Shown one piece after another: positions 51,995-61,700 of a stretch of DNA of 64,000 nt. Source of the DNA: SIG440 sp045120135 (lineage in GTDB: Bacteria; Bacillota; Clostridia; Monoglobales; Monoglobaceae); assembly GCA_045120135.1 (NCBI GenBank), contig JBGVEN010000010.1:261461-325460 (forward strand), given 5' to 3'. The position numbers and the translations under genes were made by a program. How positions within the stretch are numbered: the first letter of the stretch is position 1; each line of letters starts with the position of its first letter. The notes under the pieces are model-generated. The model was given only the letters and a program-made list of their open reading frames with translations, was not told the DNA's origin and did no database searches.

Positions 51995-52709
51995 AAACTA
52001 CCTCCATTTCTGAATCAGCAAGATTCCGGATGAGAATATCCTCCAAAGACTCATTAAGCACATTACCTAAAACATGCTTTTTCTGTGTCTGATATGACAT
52101 ATCACAGTCAAGCAGCACATCTCCTAAAGCATTGATATAAATCATATCGTCAATATAAAGGTTGTCTCCGTACTGACTATATTCTTTAATCTTTTTGCTT
52201 GGAACAAGGTCCTTGAATCCGAACTGATTCTTCTTTGCATATCCTTCATTGATTATTGCGTAATCTTCAATCATCTTCATTCGCTCATCTGAGAAAAAAC
52301 AAAGTTCTGAATACTCATTGATCGCTCTATCACTTTGTCTGAAGTGGTATTGGTCGCCGCTTATAGTCAGACAGCACTCATCCCTATCACTACAAAGTGA
52401 ATACAGATTTTCAAGAGCATTTACAAAATCCTCTTTGTAGAACCTTGCATTTGTCGTTACCCAGAACCTGCCGAGCGAACAATCATTGAACATAAATCCA
52501 TACTGAAATTCTCTGATTATTTCTGCATTAAGGGAAGGTTCTCCACCTGTGAATGTGATACAGAAAACAGAACTAAGCTGCCGTGTAACAATGTTAGCAA
52601 TCCTTGTGTCCATATCCACTCTCTGGGCACTTCCCCTTAAGCAATGCGGGCACTTCATATTACATCTGCGTGTACCCTCAACAATTAAATAACTTAAATT
52701 AATATCCAT
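51987..52709 (-). CDS. Radical SAM protein of the mobile element
   Basis: 240 residues. The [4Fe-4S]/SAM motif CNMKCPHC (about 16-23) and TFTGGEPSLN (about 52-61) are clear. The C-terminal part has a few cysteines (LDCDM) but not a full SPASM pattern. Related small radical SAM proteins accompany replication-type genes in some integrative elements; substrate and role are unknown. It lies between the primase-like gene and the methylase-like gene. Confidence 0.8.
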   Translation of the reverse strand: MDINLSYLIVEGTRRCNMKCPHCLRGSAQRVDMDTRIANIVTRQLSSVFCITFTGGEPSLNAEIIREFQYGFMFNDCSLGRFWVTTNARFYKEDFVNALENLYSLCSDRDECCLTISGDQYHFRQSDRAINEYSELCFFSDERMKMIEDYAIINEGYAKKNQFGFKDLVPSKKIKEYSQYGDNLYIDDMIYINALGDVLLDCDMSYQTQKKHVLGNVLNESLEDILIRNLADSEMEVVYG

Positions 52710-52772
52710 TTACACTCACCTTCTTTAATATGCAAAGAATGGTGCCATAAGCTGACACCATTCTCACATAAC

Positions 52773-53903
52773 TTAATTTAATTCTTCTAATTTCTTGGAT
52801 AAAAGCATATCGTCAATACCTTTATTCTTTTCCGGTTTGTTTTTATCCCATTTCCATTTTGTTGTCTTGGTCTTGAAGCCATGCCCACTGATCATATCCG
52901 TAAGCTTAACTGCAGCCTTTGCGACATTCTCGTTCACAGTTTTATCCATATCCAGACATTCGTAAACTTTGGTGATACCGTTTCGTTTCATAATCTCAAA
53001 CGGTTCTTTCAAAGAATCAATACATCCGGTACCTGCGACTGCGATAAATGTTCTTCCTGAAAGTGCTGAGGCAACATCTGCTTTGAGCGCTCCTTCAGTA
53101 ACAAAAACAGCATTTTCATCACACGGATTACCAACAAAGTGAGCAGGACTTTTTGAAGACACACCCTTTTCTTCATCAACACTAGAAAACCATATGTATT
53201 TGGTCTTACGACCTTTTTCATCAACAAATGGTTTATCAAGGCGAATCTGAAACGCCTGAATCATTCCCGATAGAGTTCTGTACGGAATAAGGATTCCTGA
53301 ACAACAGGATTTAAAATTCAAGCTCCATACACCCTCTGTCTTTTCGTAAAATCCGGGAACACCTGCAATCGTACATCCCTTTTCGAGAAGTATTTTTGCA
53401 AGTCTGTCAAAGCCAAAAGCAGGCGTGCTTCTGTAGCCATTCTTTTCTATCTGCTCTAAGGTAAGTCCTCGTTTAGTCAAATCCTCAACATGCTTATCGG
53501 TGAGTGTCAGCATAGAAAGTAACATTTCATATGTCTGGTTTCTGTCATACACCGAAGCAAGTTCAGAATTAGTCGGCAAATCCGGCTTTTCCTTTTTCTT
53601 TGATATTGCTTTATAGTCCTTGGGGTTGGCATCACCGTACAATATCTCGCAAATCTCACGGTATGCTTCTGAATTGGAAAGACCGTGAGCCTTGCCGTAA
53701 AAAGCAATGGCTCCTCCGCTTTCGCCACAGTAATTACACCTGAATTGATTGCGTTCTAAATTCAGGTTGAGCTTTCCCCTTGTGTCTCCACAAAAAGGAC
53801 AATCGGCATATACACTTTTTCTACCAGGTCTTCTTATACGAAGATTTAAAATGTTTGCGATATCCATTATGTCAAATGGTAAATCATACTGATAATTAGA
53901 CAT
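52773..53903 (-). CDS. DNA primase-like protein (CHC2 zinc finger + Toprim)
   Basis: 376 residues. The zinc finger ADCPFCGDTRGKLNLN...FRCNYCGESG (about 33-63) matches CHC2 primase fingers. The central part resembles the primase catalytic core, and VFVTEGALKADVASALSG (about 268-285) is the Toprim acidic motif. It is shorter than DnaG and lacks its helicase-binding tail, as is usual for element-encoded primases. It should make primers for element replication after transfer or excision. Confidence 0.85.
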   Translation of the reverse strand: MSNYQYDLPFDIMDIANILNLRIRRPGRKSVYADCPFCGDTRGKLNLNLERNQFRCNYCGESGGAIAFYGKAHGLSNSEAYREICEILYGDANPKDYKAISKKKEKPDLPTNSELASVYDRNQTYEMLLSMLTLTDKHVEDLTKRGLTLEQIEKNGYRSTPAFGFDRLAKILLEKGCTIAGVPGFYEKTEGVWSLNFKSCCSGILIPYRTLSGMIQAFQIRLDKPFVDEKGRKTKYIWFSSVDEEKGVSSKSPAHFVGNPCDENAVFVTEGALKADVASALSGRTFIAVAGTGCIDSLKEPFEIMKRNGITKVYECLDMDKTVNENVAKAAVKLTDMISGHGFKTKTTKWKWDKNKPEKNKGIDDMLLSKKLEELN

Positions 53904-53915
53904 AACGCTTACCTC

Positions 53916-54677
53916 CTATGCTACAAATCTAACTCCAAAAGTAAGTTTTCGGAATCTCCTTTCAAGGTCATGTTTCCTAAGCCATTTCTTAGCTTTATCT
54001 TCACTTTCGAACTGTTTTGCATGGTAGGTGCTGTGTGTAGAGTAAACGCCATGACGAGTAAGTTTACTAAGGTATCCGTAATCAGTTGTGATTGCATAGA
54101 ATTCCTTGAGTCTTTCCTTTTTTACGCGTGGCTTTTTTACCCTTTTTAAAACATCTTCGCATTCAAATCCTATTGATATATGCAACTTTTCTTTGCCTGA
54201 ATACTCCTTTATGAGTTCATCAACTTTTTTTAAGAAAATATCAAGCTCCGCTGAATCTTTGATAGTCACATCATGAACAGAGTGCACTGCTGTACCCTCG
54301 CCATAATAATAAACTATACCTTTCAGATCATGCTTATACAAAAGCTCTTCATTCAGTTCTTCAAGTGTCTTTGCTTTTTTAAGTCCGTTTTCAAAGAATC
54401 TTACAAAGCATTCATCATCCACCCATTTTCCGTTTCTAACAAAATGCTGATTGTAACCGCTTGGAACATACCCTTTAACCTTGGTCATTAATGCTTCAGG
54501 TGTTATTGCCGGATTTTCTCCGCTTTTTGCGTAGATAGGAAACCAGCTTCTTTCCCTTCTCCAATGACCGCGGTATGTTGTATCCCAACAGTTATTGCTG
54601 CCGGATAGTATCAAAGGTACTATCCGGCCATCATTTGTCTTAATGAATTCTCTGGCATAAACTATTTCATAACTCAA
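53916..54677 (-). CDS. Hypothetical element protein
   Basis: 253 residues, basic C-terminus (KKPRVKKERLKE...LRKHDLERRFRKLTFG), no membrane segment. The N-terminus (VPLILSGSNNCWDTTYRGHWRRERSW) carries several tryptophans. No domain recognised. Its start overlaps the stop of the zinc-ribbon-like gene by 4 bp, so they are coupled. Confidence 0.6.
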   Translation of the reverse strand: MSYEIVYAREFIKTNDGRIVPLILSGSNNCWDTTYRGHWRRERSWFPIYAKSGENPAITPEALMTKVKGYVPSGYNQHFVRNGKWVDDECFVRFFENGLKKAKTLEELNEELLYKHDLKGIVYYYGEGTAVHSVHDVTIKDSAELDIFLKKVDELIKEYSGKEKLHISIGFECEDVLKRVKKPRVKKERLKEFYAITTDYGYLSKLTRHGVYSTHSTYHAKQFESEDKAKKWLRKHDLERRFRKLTFGVRFVA

Positions 54678-55018
54678 GAGTTTTCACCGCCATTCTCGCA
54701 GTAAGGACATCTGGGGTGAATATGGAATTTTGAAACAATATATTCATTCCCGCAATTTCCACATGTGCAAAGAATCGGATGCTCCGTATCCGGGTTTATC
54801 TTAAGACAGTAACAGTCTTCCATATCCGGATTAATCTTCTGAGTTCTGACATATGCTTTTGCCAAATCCGCATTGGGTGCTTCAATGTAAACCTTACCTG
54901 TTATTGTCCAGGTACAGGGGATGCAGTAAGTGTTAGTTACCTCTTCGGTACCAAACAGAACGTTCTCAACCATCTGCATAAAGGAATCAAATTTTGCTTT
55001 AAGATTTTTAAGCATCAT
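54674..55018 (-). CDS. Hypothetical protein with C-terminal zinc-ribbon
   Basis: 114 residues. The end CTCGNCGNEYIVSKF...CPYCENGG forms a two-CxxC zinc ribbon (about 84-110). The middle part (CTWTITGKVYIEAPNADLAK) is a beta/alpha unit like those in DpnD/PcfM-type element proteins. The start is ATG 55018 after GGAGGG; an ATG directly follows at 55015. Confidence 0.6.
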   Translation of the reverse strand: MMLKNLKAKFDSFMQMVENVLFGTEEVTNTYCIPCTWTITGKVYIEAPNADLAKAYVRTQKINPDMEDCYCLKINPDTEHPILCTCGNCGNEYIVSKFHIHPRCPYCENGGENS

Positions 55019-55028
55019 ATGTCCCTCC

Positions 55029-55856
55029 TTATGCAACTTTTGCCTGTTCTAAAAGGAACATAGCACCGGCTCTTATAAGATTGTTCTTAGCCTTACTTGC
55101 ATGATACTGAACGCCCTGAGGTCTTTCCTGAGCAAGCTTACCTAAGGTTTTGCCTTTGTCGATGCCATAATCAATGACAATTTCTTTTGCAAAGTCTACT
55201 GTCATTTTCTTAAGGAGTTCTTCAACAGGCATATCTGCAGTTAACACAACCTTTTCTTCCTTCGGTTTTTCTTCAGGTTTAGTTACGGTCGCAGTCTTTT
55301 CTTCAGTTCCGGTAGTTTTTCCGGATTCTGTTCCGCCGCCTTCTTCTACAGGTGCTCCGTCTTCATCCGGATTTGGAAGTGAATCGTCTCCAAGATCGAA
55401 AGAAATATGAACACCGGCATCAACGATTGTCTGGTCGTTTGGAAGCGCGATGTCGCAGAACTGTGTACCAAAGCCTGCATCCTTAAGTGCTCTGCCAAGT
55501 GCTGCAGTTTCAGCGCTCTCTACAAAGTTAAGACCGAATTTCTCGTTAGCATCATCTTTGTATCTTGAAGCAAATCCATTAGCAAGGAAGTTATCATCAG
55601 CATCATTTTTGTCTGTATAAACACGGACTTCAAATGTTGCATACTCCTTATTAAGTGCCTTTGGAATTTTCACAAGCTTTCCCTGCGGATACATTAATCT
55701 GAACCACAGCAGACGATACTTTGTATCGAGATAAAAAGAAACACCATCTTCGGTCTTTTCTTCTCTGAGATAGTCTTTAGGTTCAAAGCCCTCTACCCTG
55801 TTTAATGCCTTTACAGCATCGTTTACATCGTATAACATTTCTTTTAATTCATTCAT
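55029..55856 (-). CDS. Possible single-strand annealing / recombination mediator protein
   Basis: 275 residues. The central motif SAETAALGRALKDAGFGTQF (about 115-134) resembles the ESAET-x-A-x-GRAL-x-x-x-G segment seen in phage and element proteins of the single-strand annealing or Rad52-like groups. It is followed by an acidic, Pro/Glu/Thr/Lys-rich linker (about 160-210) and a small C-terminal helical domain. Association with a YqaJ-type exonuclease, a RecD2-type helicase and a primase fits a two-component recombinase system. I am not sure of the family. Confidence 0.45.
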   Translation of the reverse strand: MNELKEMLYDVNDAVKALNRVEGFEPKDYLREEKTEDGVSFYLDTKYRLLWFRLMYPQGKLVKIPKALNKEYATFEVRVYTDKNDADDNFLANGFASRYKDDANEKFGLNFVESAETAALGRALKDAGFGTQFCDIALPNDQTIVDAGVHISFDLGDDSLPNPDEDGAPVEEGGGTESGKTTGTEEKTATVTKPEEKPKEEKVVLTADMPVEELLKKMTVDFAKEIVIDYGIDKGKTLGKLAQERPQGVQYHASKAKNNLIRAGAMFLLEQAKVA

Positions 55857-55881
55857 TACATTTCATCCTCTCAAAATTATT

Positions 55882-56163
55882 TTAAATATCCCCGCCGCAT
55901 ACGGCACAGTAACCGCCAAGCAGCTTATCATCCCAAAATTTTTCTATGATTTCTTCCGAAAAACCTACCGCATCAAAAGTTTCAAGTTCAACATCGTCTC
56001 TGTCAACACCATGCTCATCAGCAAGCTTGTCAAATATAGGACTAATATCGAACGTACCGTCCTCAAGCAGGACAGTAGGCTCATCAACTTTGAAATACTC
56101 TCCATTGATTCGCGCAATGTCCCGCCAACGGTAGCTTCCGGAATTACACTCACAAAAACTCAT
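55882..56163 (-). CDS. Small hypothetical element protein
   Basis: 93 residues, acidic, with CECNSGSYRW at the N-terminus and CAVCGGDI at the C-terminus, possibly a joint metal site. It overlaps the helicase stop by 4 bp (ATGA), so translation is coupled to it. No family recognised. Confidence 0.6.
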   Translation of the reverse strand: MSFCECNSGSYRWRDIARINGEYFKVDEPTVLLEDGTFDISPIFDKLADEHGVDRDDVELETFDAVGFSEEIIEKFWDDKLLGGYCAVCGGDI

Positions 56164-58382
56164 TTTGTGTCATCCTTTCCGCTAAATTCATCCACGTACA
56201 TCTTGATTCTTTCGGCAAGTTGTGTGTTTCGCTTTGTGCTGTCATTCTTATGAATTCCTGCCATAAGCGCACGCTTTTCACCGATGAGAATTACTTTTTT
56301 CTTTGCTCTGGTTATAGCTGTATAGATTAAGTTTCTTTTCAGCATAATGTAATGGCTCATCATAATCGGAATGATAACTGTGCTGCACTCGGTACCCTGT
56401 GATTTATGGATTGTCATTGCATAAGCAAGATCAACAATCTCAAGGTCACGCTCTGCATAATCTGCACGGACACCATCCGAAAACTCAATGATAGCGTGCT
56501 TCATTTCATCTTCATCACGATAGACAGATTTAATAAAGCCCACATCGCCATTGTTGATACCGTTTACATTTTTAAGCTGAATAACCTTATCATTTAGCCT
56601 CATTTTATTACCATCGCAAAAGAGTTCATTATGCTCACCGGTAAATGGATTTATTATTTCCCGTATAACCTCATTGATGTTCTTAACACTTGTTTCACCT
56701 CTTGCACGGAAAGGTGCAAGAACCTGAACATTGTCTATACCGTTGGCGTTTACCTCTTGTATGTAACAATGCTTAAGAATTTCAAGTGCTTCTGTATCAG
56801 AGTCTGCAGAAATAAAATTAAAATCACTGCCGTAAAGAAGCTTTGTTCCATTTAGTCGTATCTGTTCAGCATTTAATGCTATTCTGCTTGTTCCGCTCTG
56901 GCGAAAAACTGTGTCAAGCCTTGTAATCGGTACACACTCAGAACGCAAAATGTCAAAGAAGACATTACCTGCACCAACTGAAGGTAACTGGTCTGCGTCT
57001 CCGACAAAAACGATTCTTGTGTTTGGCCCGATGCTTTTCATAAGCTTGTATGCAATGCTTAAATCAACCATAGATGTCTCATCAATAACAACAAGACCTT
57101 CCTCGATTTCCACATCACTTTCAGCTTCGTCAGTATTAAGAGCAAGCGCAGAATGTATAGTTCTTGCTCCGGGTATTCCGGTACATTCAGCCATTCGTTT
57201 TGCAGCTTTTCCCGTAGGTGCTGCAAGTAGAATATCATCACGTCCGGTCAACGCCTTATACACATCGATAACAACCTTGAGAACCGTACTTTTACCTGTA
57301 CCGGGACCTCCGGTGATTACAGAAAAGTTGTTACGAAAACACATCTTCACTGCTTCGCTTTGAGCGTTTGACAGCATAATACTTCTGCGCTTTTGAGCTG
57401 CCTCAACAACTGCATCAAGATTCGGATAAGTAAAAGACTTTACGAATGTTCTTGCTGCAATCATCTTTGCAAGTTCAACCTCTGCTTTAAACATATACGG
57501 TGAATAAATGTTGCCATTGTTGTTCACGAGTGTTTTTGCACGAATCAGCTCGATAAGGCATTCCCTTATTTCTTCATGAGTAACCGAAATGTTTTTCAGA
57601 TCATCATTCAGAAGGTCAAAGCACTTATCTCTTAATTCCTGCTGATCCATATACACATGACCTTCGCTTTTCATTTCACCAATAACATGTTTTGCTGCAG
57701 CTTTGATACGCATCTTATCGTTAGGCTTACATTTGATTTTTCGGGCGATATTATCTACCGTCTTAAAACCAAAACCAGAAATATCACAAAGCTCAAAAGG
57801 TCTTTCATTAAGAACCTCCATAGCCTTATCTCCGTATCTCTCGTGAATACGCACTGCTTTGTTAAGTGTGATTCCAAACGGTGATAAAAAAGAAACAATG
57901 TTTCTTAAGCTTTTGTTCTGAGCATATGATGTTACAATCTTTTCGATTTTCTTATCGGATAAGCCTTTGATTTCCGCAAGTCTTGATGGCTCATTTTCAA
58001 TGATTGTAAGCGAATCAATTCCGAATCTGTCTGTTATCTTTCTTGCTGTTATTTCACTGACTCCGGCGATAAGACCTGATGATAAATAACTTACTATACC
58101 CTCAATGCTTGCAGGTATGATTTCGGCAAAGTGTTCGATAATAAGCTGAACACCATACTTAGTTGTCTGCCATTTGCCCTCAAGCTCAAGGTCAATAGAA
58201 TCTGTTGCCGGGATACCGTAGCCAACTGCTGTGAATCGGATTTTTTTATCCTTATACACAAACTTGCTTCTGGCATCCTGCGGAACGGATGCTTCATCAT
58301 CCGTCTTGAACGCAGCAACGCAATAACCGGTTGCAATGTTCTCGAAAATCTTTTTCTCAAATGTGCAAACCAAGTTAATCAC
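56160..58382 (-). CDS. recD2: RecD2-type ATP-dependent DNA helicase
   Basis: 740 residues, SF1B 5'-3' helicase. N-terminal region with helix-hairpin-helix units (GLIAGVSEITARKITDRFG, LCDISGFGFKTVDNIARKI), Walker A GGPGTGKSTVLKVV (about 357-370), Walker B VVIDETSMVDLS (about 425-436), and the late motifs QLPSVGAGN and AMTIHKSQGTE (about 668-678). It lacks RecB/RecC partners, as RecD2 does. It probably works with the element's exonuclease and annealing protein in recombination or replication. It overlaps its upstream neighbour by 8 bp. Confidence 0.92.
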   Translation of the reverse strand: MINLVCTFEKKIFENIATGYCVAAFKTDDEASVPQDARSKFVYKDKKIRFTAVGYGIPATDSIDLELEGKWQTTKYGVQLIIEHFAEIIPASIEGIVSYLSSGLIAGVSEITARKITDRFGIDSLTIIENEPSRLAEIKGLSDKKIEKIVTSYAQNKSLRNIVSFLSPFGITLNKAVRIHERYGDKAMEVLNERPFELCDISGFGFKTVDNIARKIKCKPNDKMRIKAAAKHVIGEMKSEGHVYMDQQELRDKCFDLLNDDLKNISVTHEEIRECLIELIRAKTLVNNNGNIYSPYMFKAEVELAKMIAARTFVKSFTYPNLDAVVEAAQKRRSIMLSNAQSEAVKMCFRNNFSVITGGPGTGKSTVLKVVIDVYKALTGRDDILLAAPTGKAAKRMAECTGIPGARTIHSALALNTDEAESDVEIEEGLVVIDETSMVDLSIAYKLMKSIGPNTRIVFVGDADQLPSVGAGNVFFDILRSECVPITRLDTVFRQSGTSRIALNAEQIRLNGTKLLYGSDFNFISADSDTEALEILKHCYIQEVNANGIDNVQVLAPFRARGETSVKNINEVIREIINPFTGEHNELFCDGNKMRLNDKVIQLKNVNGINNGDVGFIKSVYRDEDEMKHAIIEFSDGVRADYAERDLEIVDLAYAMTIHKSQGTECSTVIIPIMMSHYIMLKRNLIYTAITRAKKKVILIGEKRALMAGIHKNDSTKRNTQLAERIKMYVDEFSGKDDTK

Positions 58383-58755
58383 CTTCTACTTCTATCGTTA
58401 TTTTCACCTTCGGTCCTTTCACAATATCTCTGTAGATGATGTCAATGCCGAGTTCCTTAGCCACTTCAATTTCGCGTCTCATTCCATCAGAAATAACATC
58501 ACCGCAAACTACCATGAGTTTGCATATTTTGAGCAAATCAAGCCCGAATTTAAGCCCTAAAGCTCTTTCTTCGGGATTATGATCGTCAAGATATTCCGGC
58601 AGAATTGCATGAGGTGCTATTGCACGGCAATTATAAATCTCTGACACGACTTCCATTTGTTCTCTGGCCTTAAGCATATTAAGTCTCACTCCTTCTGCTG
58701 TATCAGCACCAAGAGGAGAACAAATATACACCAGTTCCTTTTTCTTATTATTCAT
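58375..58755 (-). CDS. DUF4406-type nucleoside deoxyribosyltransferase-like protein
   Basis: 126 residues. It begins VYICSPLGADTAEGVRLNM, then AIAPHAILPEYLDDHNPEER, and GDVISDGMRREIEVAKELGI, the order of DUF4406/nucleoside 2-deoxyribosyltransferase-like folds common on phages and mobile elements. The conserved glutamate of the E-x-x-x-A segment (REIEVAKE) is present. It may act on modified nucleotides; the role in the element is unknown. It overlaps its neighbours by 4 and 8 bp. Confidence 0.75.
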   Translation of the reverse strand: MNNKKKELVYICSPLGADTAEGVRLNMLKAREQMEVVSEIYNCRAIAPHAILPEYLDDHNPEERALGLKFGLDLLKICKLMVVCGDVISDGMRREIEVAKELGIDIIYRDIVKGPKVKITIEVEGD

Positions 58756-61700
58756 ACTGCTTTCAACTCCTTAACACTTAATGTTCGGCTCTCACTTTCG
58801 GATACATATTCGTCATACACATCTCTATGGTGAATAGCCAATTTTTCCAATTCTTTTGTAAGTATTCGTACAGACTTTTTAGGCTTATATGAAACAACGA
58901 ATTTTCTTCCGCCTGCAGTGAGTTCGCTTTCTGTGAAAGCTCCCATCTCTTCAATAATCGGAATAGAAATTCTTTTGATTTCATCTTCAATCCTTCGCTT
59001 GTCTGCATCGAGCTTACTCTTTTCTTCCTTGAGTTCAAGATATCTTGCAAGGTCTGAACTAAGGCTTGCCGGCAATGTTTTTTTACCGAGGGACGGATCT
59101 GCATCTTCGAGATACATTTTGAGACACTGCAGAGCCAGGTCAGGCTTACCTGTGAATTCCGGTTCCACACGCTTTTCAATATATTCCTCCCAGAAATATT
59201 GCTCCGCCTCAATAATTTCATCTTCAAATTCGAGGTCGCGTTCGACATAACGGTAAGCAAAATCATTTTCGTTATTCCCCCAAAGACAAGCAATGTATGC
59301 AAAGTCAAGGTTCATAACGGCCATATAATGCCTAATCTGAAGCTCGTACTGGTATGGGTATTTCTCACCTGCCCAGGCATCTTTGTTCTGATAATTTGTG
59401 GTTTATGTGCGATAGGTAAGCCTTTGATACTATCTCCAACTTTTCCCCCGCCTCACACCGTGCATGCACCTTTCAATGCACACGGCGTTCCACCAACCTA
59501 TTTCGTTGCTGTTGTCAGAATTTCAGTTCCGGCTTTTTCTCTTAATTCAAATAATTTCTTCGTCTGAATAGCGTCAAGATTTAATTTATCAAGATATTTT
59601 TGTAATGTAACAGGATTTGTTGCATGTATTGCAATGTGAACATCTTTTGTTACAAGCGTAAGGTTTGCATAGGAATCCAAACCATTTTGCTTTCTTGGGA
59701 CGATATGATGGCAGTGCATATTGCCTACGTCAAGCTCTATACCACTTACTGCACATCGACCTTTTTGTGCTACATATTTTGAAATTCTGTTGTCATTGTA
59801 CTCAACAGATTGTCCGATAATCGGATTTCGCATTATGTAGTGAAGAATGTCCATATCAACACATCTGATACTGTCATGTATCAGTGCTCTTCCTGCTTCG
59901 GTATATTTGTTTACTTTGAATGGTTTATCCATTGGGTTTTTGTGTTGGCAGTACCATAGTGGTGCCAGCACTTGACCATATGCAACCATTAGGGATTCAC
60001 AAGTCTTATACCTATCATACATATATCTTGGAAAACGATAATCTTTCTGCTTTTTATCTAACTCGGATTTCTTTGAAACATGAGATTTTAACCGGGTTTT
60101 AAGGCTCTTTTTAAACGGATAGGCTAAATCCGATAATTGCTTTGAAACTCTTGTACCAATTCGATAATAATTGTGTGTACTGTAAACGTAAGCATTTAGA
60201 CGCGATATATATGTAACCACTTTAGTCTCAGGAGAATGCTGCACATCTCTTATGAGTTCTTTCATGGTTACTTTTATCTTTTCTTCTGCCTTTTCAGTCA
60301 TTACACTTGCTATCGTGTATTTAGGTGTACCGTTTTTCTTCGTACCGTTTCGTTCAACCTTTATTTTGAAACCAAGAAATTCCGAATAATCCTTTTTAAG
60401 ATTTACTATTTTGGATTTTTCGGGGCTGATTTCTAAATTCAGCCTCTCTTTAAGCCACATTTCTGTTGCAATAAAGAGTTTTCTTGCGTCTTTGTAGTTT
60501 TTACAGAGAACTTTAAAGTCGTCGGCATATCTGATTATGTAACATTCTTTTAGGTTAGAACGTTTTCGTAAAGCAGAATATTTAGGTCCTTTTTCAGCAT
60601 TACCACTCGGTCCAACTTTTCCGTTGGCGAATTTACCTCTTGTCGGAATATTCTCCCATTGAGATGCAATCCACCAATCAAGTTCGTTTAATACGATGTT
60701 GGCAAGCAGTGGCGAAATGATTCCGCCTTGGGGAGTTCCCTTTTCAGGGAATCCTACATCTGCGACTTCTGCTTTTAACATAACAGATATGATTTTAATT
60801 AACTTTTTGTCTCTGATACCTAATGTCCACATTTGTTTCAGGAGTTTTCCATGGTTTACATTATCAAAGAAACCTTTGATATCTATGTCAATGACATAAT
60901 GTAAATCCATAGTTTGTACTCTAAGATACATTTGTGCCAGTGCATTTTCAGCACTACGGTTTGGTCGGTAACCATTGTTTCTTTCAAAGAATTTTGCCTC
61001 ACATATTGGTTCTAATACTTGCAGTAGACACTGCTGAATTAGTCTATCCAATATGGTAGGTATTCCAAGGCTTCTTGTTTTACCGTTACTTTTAGGTATT
61101 TCAACCCTCTTAACGCTTTGAGGTCTGTAAAAGTTGAATTTCTTTTTAACTAATGAAATTAGTACACTTTCTTCTAAATCTGCAAGATTCCAAATATTTC
61201 TTCCATCTGTACCGGGTGTGCGACTTCCTTTGTTCTTTTTGAGATTTCTGTACGCTAAACGTATATTTTCATCTGCACAAACAATATCCATAAGATTTGT
61301 GAAAATGCAGTTGTCTTTACTCTTTTCGTACAGTGTATCTTGAACTTTTTGAAAGTCATAATACTCGGCGTGACGGAGTTTTGCCTTTTTCTTTGCCTTT
61401 GTTTTCTGTTCCATAGTCGGCATCACCTCCGAAATTTCTTTCTTTGGATTAAGCCTTTCTTAGTCATACTCGAACCTATGAAAATTTTCTAAGAACAGTT
61501 ATACAACTACTTAAGGTTGGCTAGTGGCTGTTCCTCCACTCTCATTACAAGAGCTTCAACGGTCGTGCCACCACTCTCAGTTGGATAAAGATAGGTTATA
61601 TCTTGCGACTTACCCTATCAACGCTTCTTGGACAGTAGAGCCTCCACGTTCCAACCTTTCTACGTTCCGATATCCCTAGCTTTGCATATATACTTTTAGG

